Origin: an uncultured Gammaproteobacteria bacterium
GTDB lineage: Bacteria > Pseudomonadota > Gammaproteobacteria > HK1
Assembly (NCBI GenBank): GCA_947258715.1
Contig: CAMYJH010000031.1
Location: 1-64,000 of the forward strand
DNA length: 64,000 nucleotides
Reading direction: 5' to 3'
Each line of letters opens with the position of its first letter. Within the stretch, counting starts at the first letter, position 1. Position numbers and translations under genes: made by a program. The notes under the pieces are model-generated. The model searched no databases, was not told the DNA's origin, and saw only the letters and a program-made list of their open reading frames with translations. Positions 1-7,687 of this stretch are shown here, one piece after another.

Positions 1-609
1 GCCGTGGTGGCGTCTTCGAACAAATGCCTCGAGGGGGTTCCGGGGATGGGTTTCGTCATTGTCAGGCGGGAATTCCTGGCCGGCTCGGAAGGCAACGCGC
101 CTTCGCTGTCCCTGGACCTGTATGACCAGTGGAAAGCCATGGAGGCCAACGCCCAGTGGCGCTTCACCCCGCCGACCCACTGTATCGTCGCCTTGGAACA
201 GGCCATTCGTGAACATGAGGCGGAGGGGGGCATCGAGGGCCGCGGGGCGCGCTACCGTCGAAATTGCGAGATTCTGGTCAGTGGCATGAGAGAGCTGGGG
301 TTCCAAACACTGCTGCCGGACGAGCTGCAGGCGCCCATTATCGTGACATTTCATATGCCGACGGACGCCGCATTCGTATTCAAGACTTTCTACGACTCGC
401 TGAACGCGAAAGGCTACGTCATTTACCCGGGAAAGCTGACCGTCGCCGATAGCTTCCGCATTGGCTGTATCGGCAGGCTGGGCGAGAAAGAGATGGAAGG
501 CGCGCTTGATGCCATCCGCCTGAGCTTGAAGGAGATGGGTGTCAGCCAATGCGCGCCGCTAGGCAAGGATTCGCAACATGAGCAACAGAGGCAGGTCACC
601 GGCGGTTGA
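1..609 (+). CDS. phnW: 2-aminoethylphosphonate--pyruvate transaminase, C-terminal part (5' end outside window)
   Basis: This PLP-dependent enzyme transfers the amino group of 2-aminoethylphosphonate to pyruvate, giving phosphonoacetaldehyde and alanine, the first step of phosphonate breakdown. The reading frame is open from base 1, so the N-terminal portion of a roughly 360-residue protein lies outside. The first visible residues hold the Schiff-base lysine motif SSNKCLEGVPG, followed by the class V aminotransferase C-terminal domain with RFTPPTH and the late GKLTVADSFRIGCIG segment typical of PhnW. The next gene is convergent, and no phnX or phosphonate transporter is visible downstream. The stop codon is at 607-609. 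Identification is from motif recognition. Confidence 0.88.
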   Translation, partial: AVVASSNKCLEGVPGMGFVIVRREFLAGSEGNAPSLSLDLYDQWKAMEANAQWRFTPPTHCIVALEQAIREHEAEGGIEGRGARYRRNCEILVSGMRELGFQTLLPDELQAPIIVTFHMPTDAAFVFKTFYDSLNAKGYVIYPGKLTVADSFRIGCIGRLGEKEMEGALDAIRLSLKEMGVSQCAPLGKDSQHEQQRQVTGG

Positions 610-1037
610 CCTACGGATGTTGACAATACGCCGACTGAGAGCGGCGTGACCGTTCGTGTTTAGATCGACCGCGCTTTGTCGCTAAAAGTGAGTTCGTGGA
701 CCCATTACGGCGCCAAACCTGCCTTGCCGCCCGAGACGAAAAGCGGGTTTAGAATCGCTGAGCCAAGGCCGCTCGAGATCAACGGCGAGGACCCGTAAAA
801 GAGTTGAATCAGGACTTACTCAGGCCCAGGCAATTCGCCGCGGTTAAGCAGCTGCTGGGGTATCGCTTCAAATTCGCTTGGCGGCTCGAGCGGAAGATCG
901 AGTATCTGGCGCGGTGTTTTGAGATTAAGAAGTAACGGGATTTCGATCGCGCTCTTGGCTCACGCGGGGATCATCAAGGCCCACTGAGGGACGATAGCCC
1001 GCGCTTCCTCGGATTGGGCGGCTACTGATTCCCCGTT
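610..1037. other. 428-bp gap between convergent genes with possible gene remnants
   Basis: No convincing full gene is seen. Two short, protein-like open stretches read left to right: 688-798 (GTG start, 36 codons) and an overlapping one ending at 935 (possible TTG start at 804; the frame is open from 762). The second has a basic, aromatic-rich C-terminus (RFKFAWRLERKIEYLARCF). They could be two pieces of one frameshifted decayed gene. I do not recognise the family. Confidence 0.3.
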
Positions 1038-2330
1038 TCACATCACCGTATTGAGCGCCTCTTCGAAACGCTCGAGAAAGGTATCGCAGCTGTCCCGGGT
1101 GTGGGCCAGGGACAGGTACAGCTTGGTGCCCATGGGGTTGAGGAATATGCCGCGTTCGAACAGCGCCAGCATCAGCGCGCGACCCCGCTTTCGGTTTCCC
1201 CGCCGGGTGGATCGGTAGTCGTAAACCGGTGTCTTGGAAAACACGACCTGGGCCAGCGGCCCGTCGCCGATCACCTGAGCCTGGATCCTGTTTGCCGCCA
1301 GCATCGCCTCGATGCCTAAGCGGAGATACTGTCCAAGCTCGTGCAGCCGGGTGTAGCTGCCTTCGCGGCGAAATACGGACAGGGTGGCCAGCGCGGCGGC
1401 ACTGGAAATCGGGTTGCCACCCAGGGTCGAGGCCACCCACACGTATCCCGCTTGGCCGAGTCGTTCCTCGCGCACCAGCGACATGATCTCGCGGCTCCCG
1501 CCAAAAGCCCCAATGGGGTAGCCGCCGCCGAGCGCCTTGCCGTATGCGACCAGATCCGGCACCACGCCGTAATATTCCTGTGCCCCGCCATACGCGAGGC
1601 GGAATCCGGTAACCACTTCGTCGAAGATCAGCAGCACACCCTTGTCGCTGCAAGCTTGCCTCAACGTCTGAAGGAAGCCCTCCCGTGGCGGAGTGCAGCG
1701 CTGCAGCGGTTCCACGATTACCGCGGCGAGCCGCGCCGCGTGTCGGCGGATGAGCCTTGCCGCCATATCCGCGTCGTTATAGGGCGCGACGAGAATATCC
1801 TTGGCAACTGCATCCGGAATTCCGGCGCTCGATGGGTCGGCGCTGGGAAAGGGTTTGAGGCGGTGGGGAAAAAGGCTGGTGACGCCGACTTCATTGGCGC
1901 CGTGGTAAGCGCCTTCGAACTTCAAGATCTTTGTCTTTCCCGTATGAGCTCTGGCGAGACGCTGGCAGTACATGGTGGCTTCGGTGCCTGAGGCGCAAAA
2001 GCGTACCTGTTCGCAGGCCGGGCTAAGGCGACAGATCTCTTCCGCCAGAGCGAGAGTTTTAGCGTTGACGTAGGCGAAATTTGAACCCAAGGGCGCCTGC
2101 TGCTGTACAGCGGCCACCACTTCGGGGCGGGCGTGACCGACCAGGGACGAACCCCAGCCCATGGAAAAATCGATATATCGTCTGCCTTCGGTATCCCATA
2201 TCTCGCACCCCTCGCCGCCAGCAATCACCATGCTGAGTTCCGGAGGTAGATTGAATTCTCCGTTGGAACCAGCGGGAAACACCTCCAGCGAGCGAGCCCG
2301 TGCCGTCGACGATTTTTCGGGAACAAACAT
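1038..2330 (-). CDS. class III PLP-dependent aminotransferase / aminomutase-like enzyme
   Basis: A 430-residue fold-type I PLP enzyme of the class III (ornithine/GSA aminomutase) superfamily. Visible motifs are the substrate-loop region around GWGSSLVGHARPEV (residues 58-71), the cofactor phosphate site CASGTEATM (112-120), AYHGANE (141-147), the pyridine-nitrogen aspartate in IFDEVVTGFR (D237) and the Schiff-base lysine K265 in VAYGKALGGGYP. It resembles glutamate-1-semialdehyde aminomutase, but a true HemL would not be expected beside phnW. One alternative, by inference from the neighbour, is a PbfA-type lyase acting on 1-hydroxy-2-aminoethylphosphonate. It is convergent with phnW, so the two are not one transcript. 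The ATG at 2328-2330 is the start. Exact substrate is unknown. Confidence 0.85.
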   Translation of the reverse strand: MFVPEKSSTARARSLEVFPAGSNGEFNLPPELSMVIAGGEGCEIWDTEGRRYIDFSMGWGSSLVGHARPEVVAAVQQQAPLGSNFAYVNAKTLALAEEICRLSPACEQVRFCASGTEATMYCQRLARAHTGKTKILKFEGAYHGANEVGVTSLFPHRLKPFPSADPSSAGIPDAVAKDILVAPYNDADMAARLIRRHAARLAAVIVEPLQRCTPPREGFLQTLRQACSDKGVLLIFDEVVTGFRLAYGGAQEYYGVVPDLVAYGKALGGGYPIGAFGGSREIMSLVREERLGQAGYVWVASTLGGNPISSAAALATLSVFRREGSYTRLHELGQYLRLGIEAMLAANRIQAQVIGDGPLAQVVFSKTPVYDYRSTRRGNRKRGRALMLALFERGIFLNPMGTKLYLSLAHTRDSCDTFLERFEEALNTVM

Positions 2331-2368
2331 TCGTCAACGCGACTCTATTTTCGGAGCGGGCACTGTGC

Positions 2369-2890
2369 TCAGGTTTCGGCCTTCAAGGCGCGCCTGTAAA
2401 GCGCAGATTTCTGTACGTAGTGATCGGCGATTTGTTTCAGCTCCTGGATCTCTTCCTCGCTCAGTCCCCGCTTGACGCGCCCCGGTGAGCCCATCACCAG
2501 GGAGCCGTCAGGGATCTCCTTGCCTTCGGGCACCAGTGTATTGGCGCCTATGAGGCAGTTCTTTCCGATAACCGCGTTGTTTAGAATGACCGCGTTGATG
2601 CCGATCAGGCTTCCTTCACCAATTGTGCAGCCGTGGAGCATGACCTTGTGTCCTATGCTCACGTTGGTGCCCAGGGTCAGTGGAATGCCGGCGTCGGTGT
2701 GAAGCACTGATCCATCCTGAACGTTCGCATTCTCTCCAATCGTGATGACGTCGTTATCGCCGCGGACGACGCAATTGAACCAGATGCTGGCGTTGTTCTC
2801 CAAAACAACGGAGCCGATCACGACGGCATTGTGGGCGACGAAATACTCTCCGCGTGTTTCCACTTTACGGTTGTCGAGAGCATAAAGCAT
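2369..2890 (-). CDS. gamma-carbonic anhydrase family protein (YrdA-like)
   Basis: A 173-residue left-handed beta-helix protein with hexapeptide repeats, a family of trimeric, cytoplasmic metal-binding proteins that includes E. coli YrdA and CaiE-like proteins. The three metal-ligand histidines of gamma-carbonic anhydrases are present at H64 (VLHTDAG), H81 and H86 (IGHKVMLHG). The beginning (MLYALDNRKV) and a C-terminal helix (SEEEIQELKQIADHYVQ) match the usual full length. Whether such YrdA-type proteins actually hydrate CO2 is often unclear, so the catalytic role is not assured. It lies 38 bp upstream of the class III PLP enzyme on the same strand and could be cotranscribed with it. Confidence 0.92.
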   Translation of the reverse strand: MLYALDNRKVETRGEYFVAHNAVVIGSVVLENNASIWFNCVVRGDNDVITIGENANVQDGSVLHTDAGIPLTLGTNVSIGHKVMLHGCTIGEGSLIGINAVILNNAVIGKNCLIGANTLVPEGKEIPDGSLVMGSPGRVKRGLSEEEIQELKQIADHYVQKSALYRRALKAET

Positions 2891-2936
2891 GGGCGTGTAA
2901 GTCTTGTAGGAGGGGAGTTAATTCTGCGCCACGCGC

Positions 2937-3146
2937 TCAAGCCAACAGCTTCTCGGCGAGCTTTCTTGCCTCCTCGAGGCTCTTGGCGGATCCAAAGAAG
3001 GAATGACGGCCCGAGGGAGGAAAAGTCGGCCGCTCCCGCTTCCACACTAGGTAGCTGCCGTTCTCTTCGCGAATTTCACCGATGATGTGTCCTTCCTTGT
3101 CTTGAATCACTTCGGGTTCCACATCTCCTCTCCAATCTGGTGTCAA
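2937..3146 (-). CDS. small conserved-looking hypothetical protein, 69 aa
   Basis: A short, charged, soluble protein with no signal peptide or membrane segment. The sequence has a beta-strand-like GHIIGEIREENGSYLVWKRE portion and a C-terminal helix (AKSLEEARKLAEKLL), suggesting a small alpha/beta fold. I do not recognise the family. The longest frame begins with TTG at 3144-3146. A GTG at codon 9 follows an AGAGGAG sequence but with tight spacing, and another GTG lies at codon 13, so the start is uncertain. It sits 46 bp upstream of the gamma-carbonic anhydrase gene on the same strand. Amino-acid composition and clean frame make it a believable gene. Confidence 0.55.
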   Translation of the reverse strand: MTPDWRGDVEPEVIQDKEGHIIGEIREENGSYLVWKRERPTFPPSGRHSFFGSAKSLEEARKLAEKLLA

Positions 3147-3410
3147 AACGTGCTAGAGCTTCGTTTTAATATTCCCTATGTTCATTACCTGGCTGTCACT
3201 ACGAATTAAGGGAAAGAGCGAGCGCCGAAAGGCACTGTTGCGACTGACGGAGTGCATTACAAGGTGCATCCACGCGCGTACCCGAGCTTTCTATTGCGGT
3301 TCGAAATCGCCGCAGGCGGCAATAGTATCTCAAAATCCGTGCCTGACCGATCCGGTCTGCATCTGACGGCTTGACACGATTCGCAATTGCCGGATTCAGC
3401 TATGAAAATT

Positions 3411-3932
3411 TCATTTGACCGGGTCCTCAGCGGATTCGCACAGGGCGCGCGCCCAGCGAGCCCACTCACGGTCCTCAACGCTAGTTCCCGTGGCCTGAAC
3501 ACCGGGTCCGCCCATGCGGCGCATCATGCCTGCAAGCATTCCTGGAGCGCGAGTCTCGGCCTCGATAAGCGTAAGCGCGCGCAGGGCGTAGCCGCGGGCG
3601 GCCTTTAAATCATCGCTTGCGGCATGGGACTCGGCCAGTACCTTGAGGCAGGAAAAATGCTTCGGGTCCGCCGATATCCCGCGTTCCGCGGCGACGATGG
3701 CCGATTCGTGCTGGCCGAGCCGTTGCCGGCATACGGCCAGCACGTGAAGGGTATTGGGATTCTCACCCACGAGGCGCAGCAGTTCCTCGAGCGGGCGGAT
3801 GGCGCCCGCGTAATCCTTGAGCCCGAATGCACGCGCAGCGCGCCGCTCGAGTCTGTTTTTCCTGCTTGCGTACCACATTCCGACCACGCGAGCGCGCTGG
3901 CGCGGGCCTCCACGGATTTCGCCCCGCCCCAT
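3411..3932 (-). CDS. TPR-repeat protein, hypothetical
   Basis: A protein of up to 173 residues consisting mostly of tetratricopeptide-like helical pairs: AFGLKDYAGAIRPLEELLRL, then NTLHVLAVCRQRLGQHESAI, then HFSCLKVLAESHAASDDLKA. Such repeats mediate protein-protein contacts. No signal peptide is obvious. The first 18 residues are unusually rich in Arg and Gly with no ribosome-binding site, so the ATG at 3876-3878 (MWYASRKN) may be the real start, giving 155 residues. It lies 61 bp downstream of the phosphate permease gene on the same strand and may be the last gene of that transcript. Function is unknown. Confidence 0.7.
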   Translation of the reverse strand: MGRGEIRGGPRQRARVVGMWYASRKNRLERRAARAFGLKDYAGAIRPLEELLRLVGENPNTLHVLAVCRQRLGQHESAIVAAERGISADPKHFSCLKVLAESHAASDDLKAARGYALRALTLIEAETRAPGMLAGMMRRMGGPGVQATGTSVEDREWARWARALCESAEDPVK

Positions 3933-3993
3933 TTTATAGCTTCGCCGGGGAGGACGGATCCCAGGTCGCGCGCGTCCGGCATTCCCGCAGCGG

Positions 3994-5247
3994 TCAGCCG
4001 AACAGACTTCTCAGCAGATAAAAGAAAACCACCGCCAATAGCGCGCCGGCGGGCAGGGTGACTATCCAGGAGACGAAAATTGCCTGGACGACCCTCAGGT
4101 TGATGGCAGCGATGCCCCGGGCCATGCCGACGCCCAGCACAGCTCCCACCAGCGTGTGGGTGGTGGAGATGGGCAGTCCCGTCCCCGAGGCAAGGACCAC
4201 GGTGGTGGCCGCCGCCAGCTCGGCGGCGAAGCCCCGGCTGGGCGTGAGGTCGGTAATGCGGGTGCCGATCGTCACCATCACCTTGTGGCCGTAAGTGACG
4301 AGCCCGGTGACAATTCCCGCCGCGCCGATGAACAGGACCCAGACCGGCAGCGGCGATTTCTGCGCTACATTGCCACCGCTTTGAACAATACCGACGATGG
4401 CGGCAACGGGGCCGATGGCATTGGCCACGTCGTTGGAGCCGTGGGCGAACGCCATGGCGCACGCCGTGATAATACACAGCACGCCGAACACACGTTCCAC
4501 GTTGGCAAAGTGAAATCCTTCCACATCGGTCGGCTCGCGCCTGATAGCGCGGATTCGCCACCAGCCGATGCACATCAGCGACACGCCGACGACCGTGGCG
4601 ATGGCGAAACTTTGACCCGTGGAAAAAGAAACACCGATGTGTTTGAGTCCTTTTAGCAGTGTCACCAGCGCAACCATAAAGCCGGCGAAAAATACGTACA
4701 AAGGCACGTATCGCCGCGCGTTTCGAAACGGATCTTGAGCATCGAAGATCAGCCGCTGGATGCTTACGAACAGCGTAAACGCGATGGCGCCAGCGAGCAG
4801 CGGCGAGACCACCCAGCTGGCGACAATGGTGCCAATCTTGCCCCATTTGACCGCGCTGACGCCGATACCCACCATGGCGAAACCGACGATGGCGCCGACG
4901 ATGGAGTGGGTGGTGGACACCGGCCAGCCGAAGTTCGAAGCCACAAGCAGCCAGATCCCGGCAGCGAGCAGGGCGGCGAGCATGCCGTAGACGAGAATCT
5001 CCGGTGTGGCGGAGAGGGACGAGGCGTCAACGATGCCCTTGCGAATGGTCTGGGTCACCTGGCCGCCGGCGAGAACCGCGCCGGCGAATTCAAAAATGGC
5101 GGCGATGATGAAGGCCTGGCGAAGGACCAGTGCCCGCGAGCCCACCGAGGTGCCCATGGCATTTGCGACGTCATTGGCGCCAATGCCCCAGGCCATGAAC
5201 AGCCCGAAGGCGGCCGCCAGGCTCAGGTAGAGAAAGGCGTGCTCCAT
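3994..5247 (-). CDS. pit: inorganic phosphate permease, PiT family
   Basis: A 417-residue integral inner-membrane protein that imports phosphate by ion symport. It carries the duplicated PiT signature: GIGANDVANAMGTSVGSRAL near the N-terminus and AHGSNDVANAIGPVAAI in the second half. Both are followed by serine/threonine-rich helices ending in PVSTTHSIVGA and PISTTHTLVGA. About ten hydrophobic segments are apparent. It starts 9 bp after the upstream gene for the PhoU-like DUF47 protein, the common DUF47-pit operon arrangement in bacteria. It is shorter than E. coli PitA (about 500 residues) but contains both repeats and appears complete. Coupling ion cannot be told from sequence. Confidence 0.95.
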   Translation of the reverse strand: MEHAFLYLSLAAAFGLFMAWGIGANDVANAMGTSVGSRALVLRQAFIIAAIFEFAGAVLAGGQVTQTIRKGIVDASSLSATPEILVYGMLAALLAAGIWLLVASNFGWPVSTTHSIVGAIVGFAMVGIGVSAVKWGKIGTIVASWVVSPLLAGAIAFTLFVSIQRLIFDAQDPFRNARRYVPLYVFFAGFMVALVTLLKGLKHIGVSFSTGQSFAIATVVGVSLMCIGWWRIRAIRREPTDVEGFHFANVERVFGVLCIITACAMAFAHGSNDVANAIGPVAAIVGIVQSGGNVAQKSPLPVWVLFIGAAGIVTGLVTYGHKVMVTIGTRITDLTPSRGFAAELAAATTVVLASGTGLPISTTHTLVGAVLGVGMARGIAAINLRVVQAIFVSWIVTLPAGALLAVVFFYLLRSLFG

Positions 5248-5256
5248 CGGCGAGGT

Positions 5257-5937
5257 TTATTTTGCCAATAAGAGCTGAAGGCGGCTGCCGACGCGCTGGG
5301 AGAAATCGCCAATATCGCCGGTCCAGTCAATCAAACGATAAAGAAACATCACGTCCACGGGGGGCAGGTCGCGCTCGATTTCGAACAATCGCGCTCGGAC
5401 TTCCACCTGGATCTGGTCGGTTTCTTTCTCCAGCCGGTCCAGCTGCTTGATCAGGTTTTGCACGATTTCCACTTCGCTTCCGCTGAATCCCGTCTCCACC
5501 AGCTCGTCCAGCTCGTTAACCGTCTTCTCGGCCTGGGCGCAGGCGTCGATGCTGCGTCGGACGAATTCGAGAAACTGAGATCCGATCTGATCCGGGATCA
5601 CCATCTTGCGCCCGCGCACCAGGCCGGCGAGATCCTTTGCCCGGTTGGCGATGTTGTCCTGCATGGTCAGGACCTCGAGCAAATCCCGCCGCTCCACCGG
5701 AAGAAACAGCGTGCGCGGCAGGTGCAGCCGCAGGTCGTGCTTCAAATCGTCGGCTTCGTTCTCGAGGCCCGCGATCTTCTCCTGCAGCTCTCGCACGCGA
5801 TTTTCATTCCCGGCGACGACCGCTTCGAAGAAGGGCTCGAGGACGCGAACGCATTCGGAAACTTTCGACATATGCTCCTGCAGCGGCTTCACCGGGGAGC
5901 GTCCGAACAGATTCAGGATAGGGTTATAGCGTCGCAT
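5257..5937 (-). CDS. DUF47 / TIGR00153 PhoU-like phosphate transport accessory protein
   Basis: A 226-residue all-helical cytoplasmic protein of the DUF47 family (PhoU-like). It begins with the characteristic NPILNLFGRSPVKPLQEH, followed by heptad-rich helices (LQEKIAGLENEADDLKHDL, LVRGRKMVIP, DELVETGF). Family members act with PiT permeases, probably tuning phosphate uptake, and proteins of this fold can bind metal clusters through acidic ExxxD motifs such as ENEADD here. It is the first gene of a two-gene operon with pit, 9 bp apart. The start is the ATG at 5935-5937. A 261-bp gap to the divergent amidase gene should hold the promoter, but I identified no specific Pho box. Confidence 0.92.
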   Translation of the reverse strand: MRRYNPILNLFGRSPVKPLQEHMSKVSECVRVLEPFFEAVVAGNENRVRELQEKIAGLENEADDLKHDLRLHLPRTLFLPVERRDLLEVLTMQDNIANRAKDLAGLVRGRKMVIPDQIGSQFLEFVRRSIDACAQAEKTVNELDELVETGFSGSEVEIVQNLIKQLDRLEKETDQIQVEVRARLFEIERDLPPVDVMFLYRLIDWTGDIGDFSQRVGSRLQLLLAK

Positions 5938-6198
5938 CGGCGCAGTCCTTCATCATCCGCTGTCTGAACAACGGGGGGCGGGTCGCTGAACGCCCCCTGG
6001 CGAATGCGCATTGTACCGGTAACCATGGGCGTTCGCGCTGCTAAGTTCCGTCAACGCCAATGCGGTTCTTCGGGCCGGTCCGGCTGTCTGCAGACGGGTG
6101 GCTCCGGTATCCTTGCATCGCTTCCTGGACAACTCCGGTGCGTCACGCCTCGTCACAGAGTGACGCCGGGGATCAACGAAGATCGAAGTGAGGCCCAA

Positions 6199-7614
6199 AT
6201 GAGCCACGACCCCGCACGTTTTTCCGCCACCGAATTGCTCACGCTCTACCGGACCAGAAAGCTCTCCCCGGTGGAAACCATCGAAGCGATTTTTTCCCGT
6301 ATCGATGCCCACAACGGAGCCGTGAATGCCTTCGCTTTGCTGGATGAGGAGGGATCACTGGCTGCGGCTCGGGAATCGGAAACCCGCTGGCACCGGGGCG
6401 AGCCCGTAGGCCTGCTGGACGGCGTTCCGGTAACGATTAAGGACCTGATACTCACCCGGGGCTGGCCTACCCTGCGGGGCAGCCGGGCGGTGAACCCCGC
6501 CGCTCCCTGGGACGTGGACGCTCCCGCCACGTCTGCGCTCAGGCGCCACGGAGCGATTTTTGTCGGCAAGACAACCACACCCGAATTCGGCTGGAAAGGT
6601 GTGACCGACAATGGCCTTACCGGCGTGACCCGCAATCCGTGGAATACGGATTTGACCCCGGGGGGCAGCAGCGGGGGCGCAGCGGCCGCCTGCGCCCTGG
6701 GAATGGGCGCGCTGCATATCGGCACCGACGGTGGCGGCTCCATTCGCATACCCGCGGGATTCACCGGCATCTTCGGCATCAAGCCGAGCTTCGGCCGTGT
6801 GCCCGCCTGGCCCCTGAGTCCCTTCGGCACCGTCGCTCACGTGGGGCCCATGACCCGCACGGTGGAGGACGCGGCGCTGATGCTCAACGTCATCAGCGAG
6901 TACGACAGCCGCGACTGGCACGCGCTTCCCGGGGACCAGCTGGACTATCTGGAGGACTTGAGCGCCGGTATCAAAGGGCTTCGGATCGCCTACAGTCCGG
7001 ACCTCGGTTACGTGGACGTCGACCCAGAGATCGCCTCCGGCGTGAAAGCGGCGCTCGGCGTGCTCGAAGATCTGGGCGCCCGGGTGGAGGAGGTGTCGGC
7101 GCCGTTCGCGTCCAGCGGTCCGGTGTTCCTGCTGCACTGGGCCTGCGGCGCATCCCAGCTGATGAAATCCTTCACCGAGGAGCAGCGCGCTCTCATCGAT
7201 ACGGGGCTTCTCGAGATGGCGGCCTATGGGGATCAGGTTTCGCTCTCCGACTACCTGGACGCGGTCGCCGCCCGCGGCGCCCTGGGGGAGTCCATGCAGG
7301 AATTTCACACTCACCACGACCTGCTGGTGACACCGAGCTTACCGATTCCGGCGTTTGCAGCAGGGATAGAGAAGCCCGAGTCCATGGCTGCGGATCGCTG
7401 GGCCGACTGGACCCCGTTTACCTACCCCTTCAATCTCACCCAGCAGCCGGCCTGCTCGGTCCCCTGCGGCTTCACCAGCGGCGGGCTTCCCATGGGAATG
7501 CAGATCGTCGGCGCCAAATACGCCGATACGCTGGTGCTTAGAGCGGCGCGCGCCTTCGAGTCGGCGCGCCCGTTTGAAATGCCCGACGCGCCGAGGGTGC
7601 CGGCTGCGGCGTGA
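6199..7614 (+). CDS. amidase signature family enzyme
   Basis: A 471-residue hydrolase that cleaves amide (or related C-N) bonds by the Ser-cisSer-Lys mechanism. The triad is visible: K81 in PVTIKDL, S157 in GGSSGGAAAA, and S181 in GTDGGGSIRIPA. GKTTTPEFGWKG is also typical. The frame is open further upstream, but the ATG at 6199 begins a normal amidase N-terminus (MSHDPARFSATELLTLYRTR), while the upstream extension is Arg/Gly/Cys-rich and unlike the family. It is followed after 73 bp by an MmgE/PrpD gene on the same strand and faces an oxoprolinase-type gene, suggesting a role in breaking down a nitrogenous compound. The substrate is unknown. It is not GatA, having no gatB/gatC neighbours. 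Confidence 0.9.
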   Translation: MSHDPARFSATELLTLYRTRKLSPVETIEAIFSRIDAHNGAVNAFALLDEEGSLAAARESETRWHRGEPVGLLDGVPVTIKDLILTRGWPTLRGSRAVNPAAPWDVDAPATSALRRHGAIFVGKTTTPEFGWKGVTDNGLTGVTRNPWNTDLTPGGSSGGAAAACALGMGALHIGTDGGGSIRIPAGFTGIFGIKPSFGRVPAWPLSPFGTVAHVGPMTRTVEDAALMLNVISEYDSRDWHALPGDQLDYLEDLSAGIKGLRIAYSPDLGYVDVDPEIASGVKAALGVLEDLGARVEEVSAPFASSGPVFLLHWACGASQLMKSFTEEQRALIDTGLLEMAAYGDQVSLSDYLDAVAARGALGESMQEFHTHHDLLVTPSLPIPAFAAGIEKPESMAADRWADWTPFTYPFNLTQQPACSVPCGFTSGGLPMGMQIVGAKYADTLVLRAARAFESARPFEMPDAPRVPAAA

Positions 7615-7687
7615 CCATCGGTCGGGAACCCTCGGAGGGCGTCAGTACGACGGCACCCCGGATCGGACATCCCGGCTTGAGGGTCGA

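Noticed and set aside
1038-2330. Calling the class III enzyme hemL
   Set aside because: Similarity to aminomutase is at the superfamily level and the neighbourhood does not suggest haem synthesis, so I left the symbol blank.
3178-3366. 62-codon frame in the gap after the small hypothetical gene
   Set aside because: No ribosome-binding site, no family-like sequence and atypical composition.
3605-4846. 413-codon reverse-strand frame over pit and the TPR gene
   Set aside because: It runs out of frame through two recognisable genes and is extremely rich in Arg and His; a shadow.
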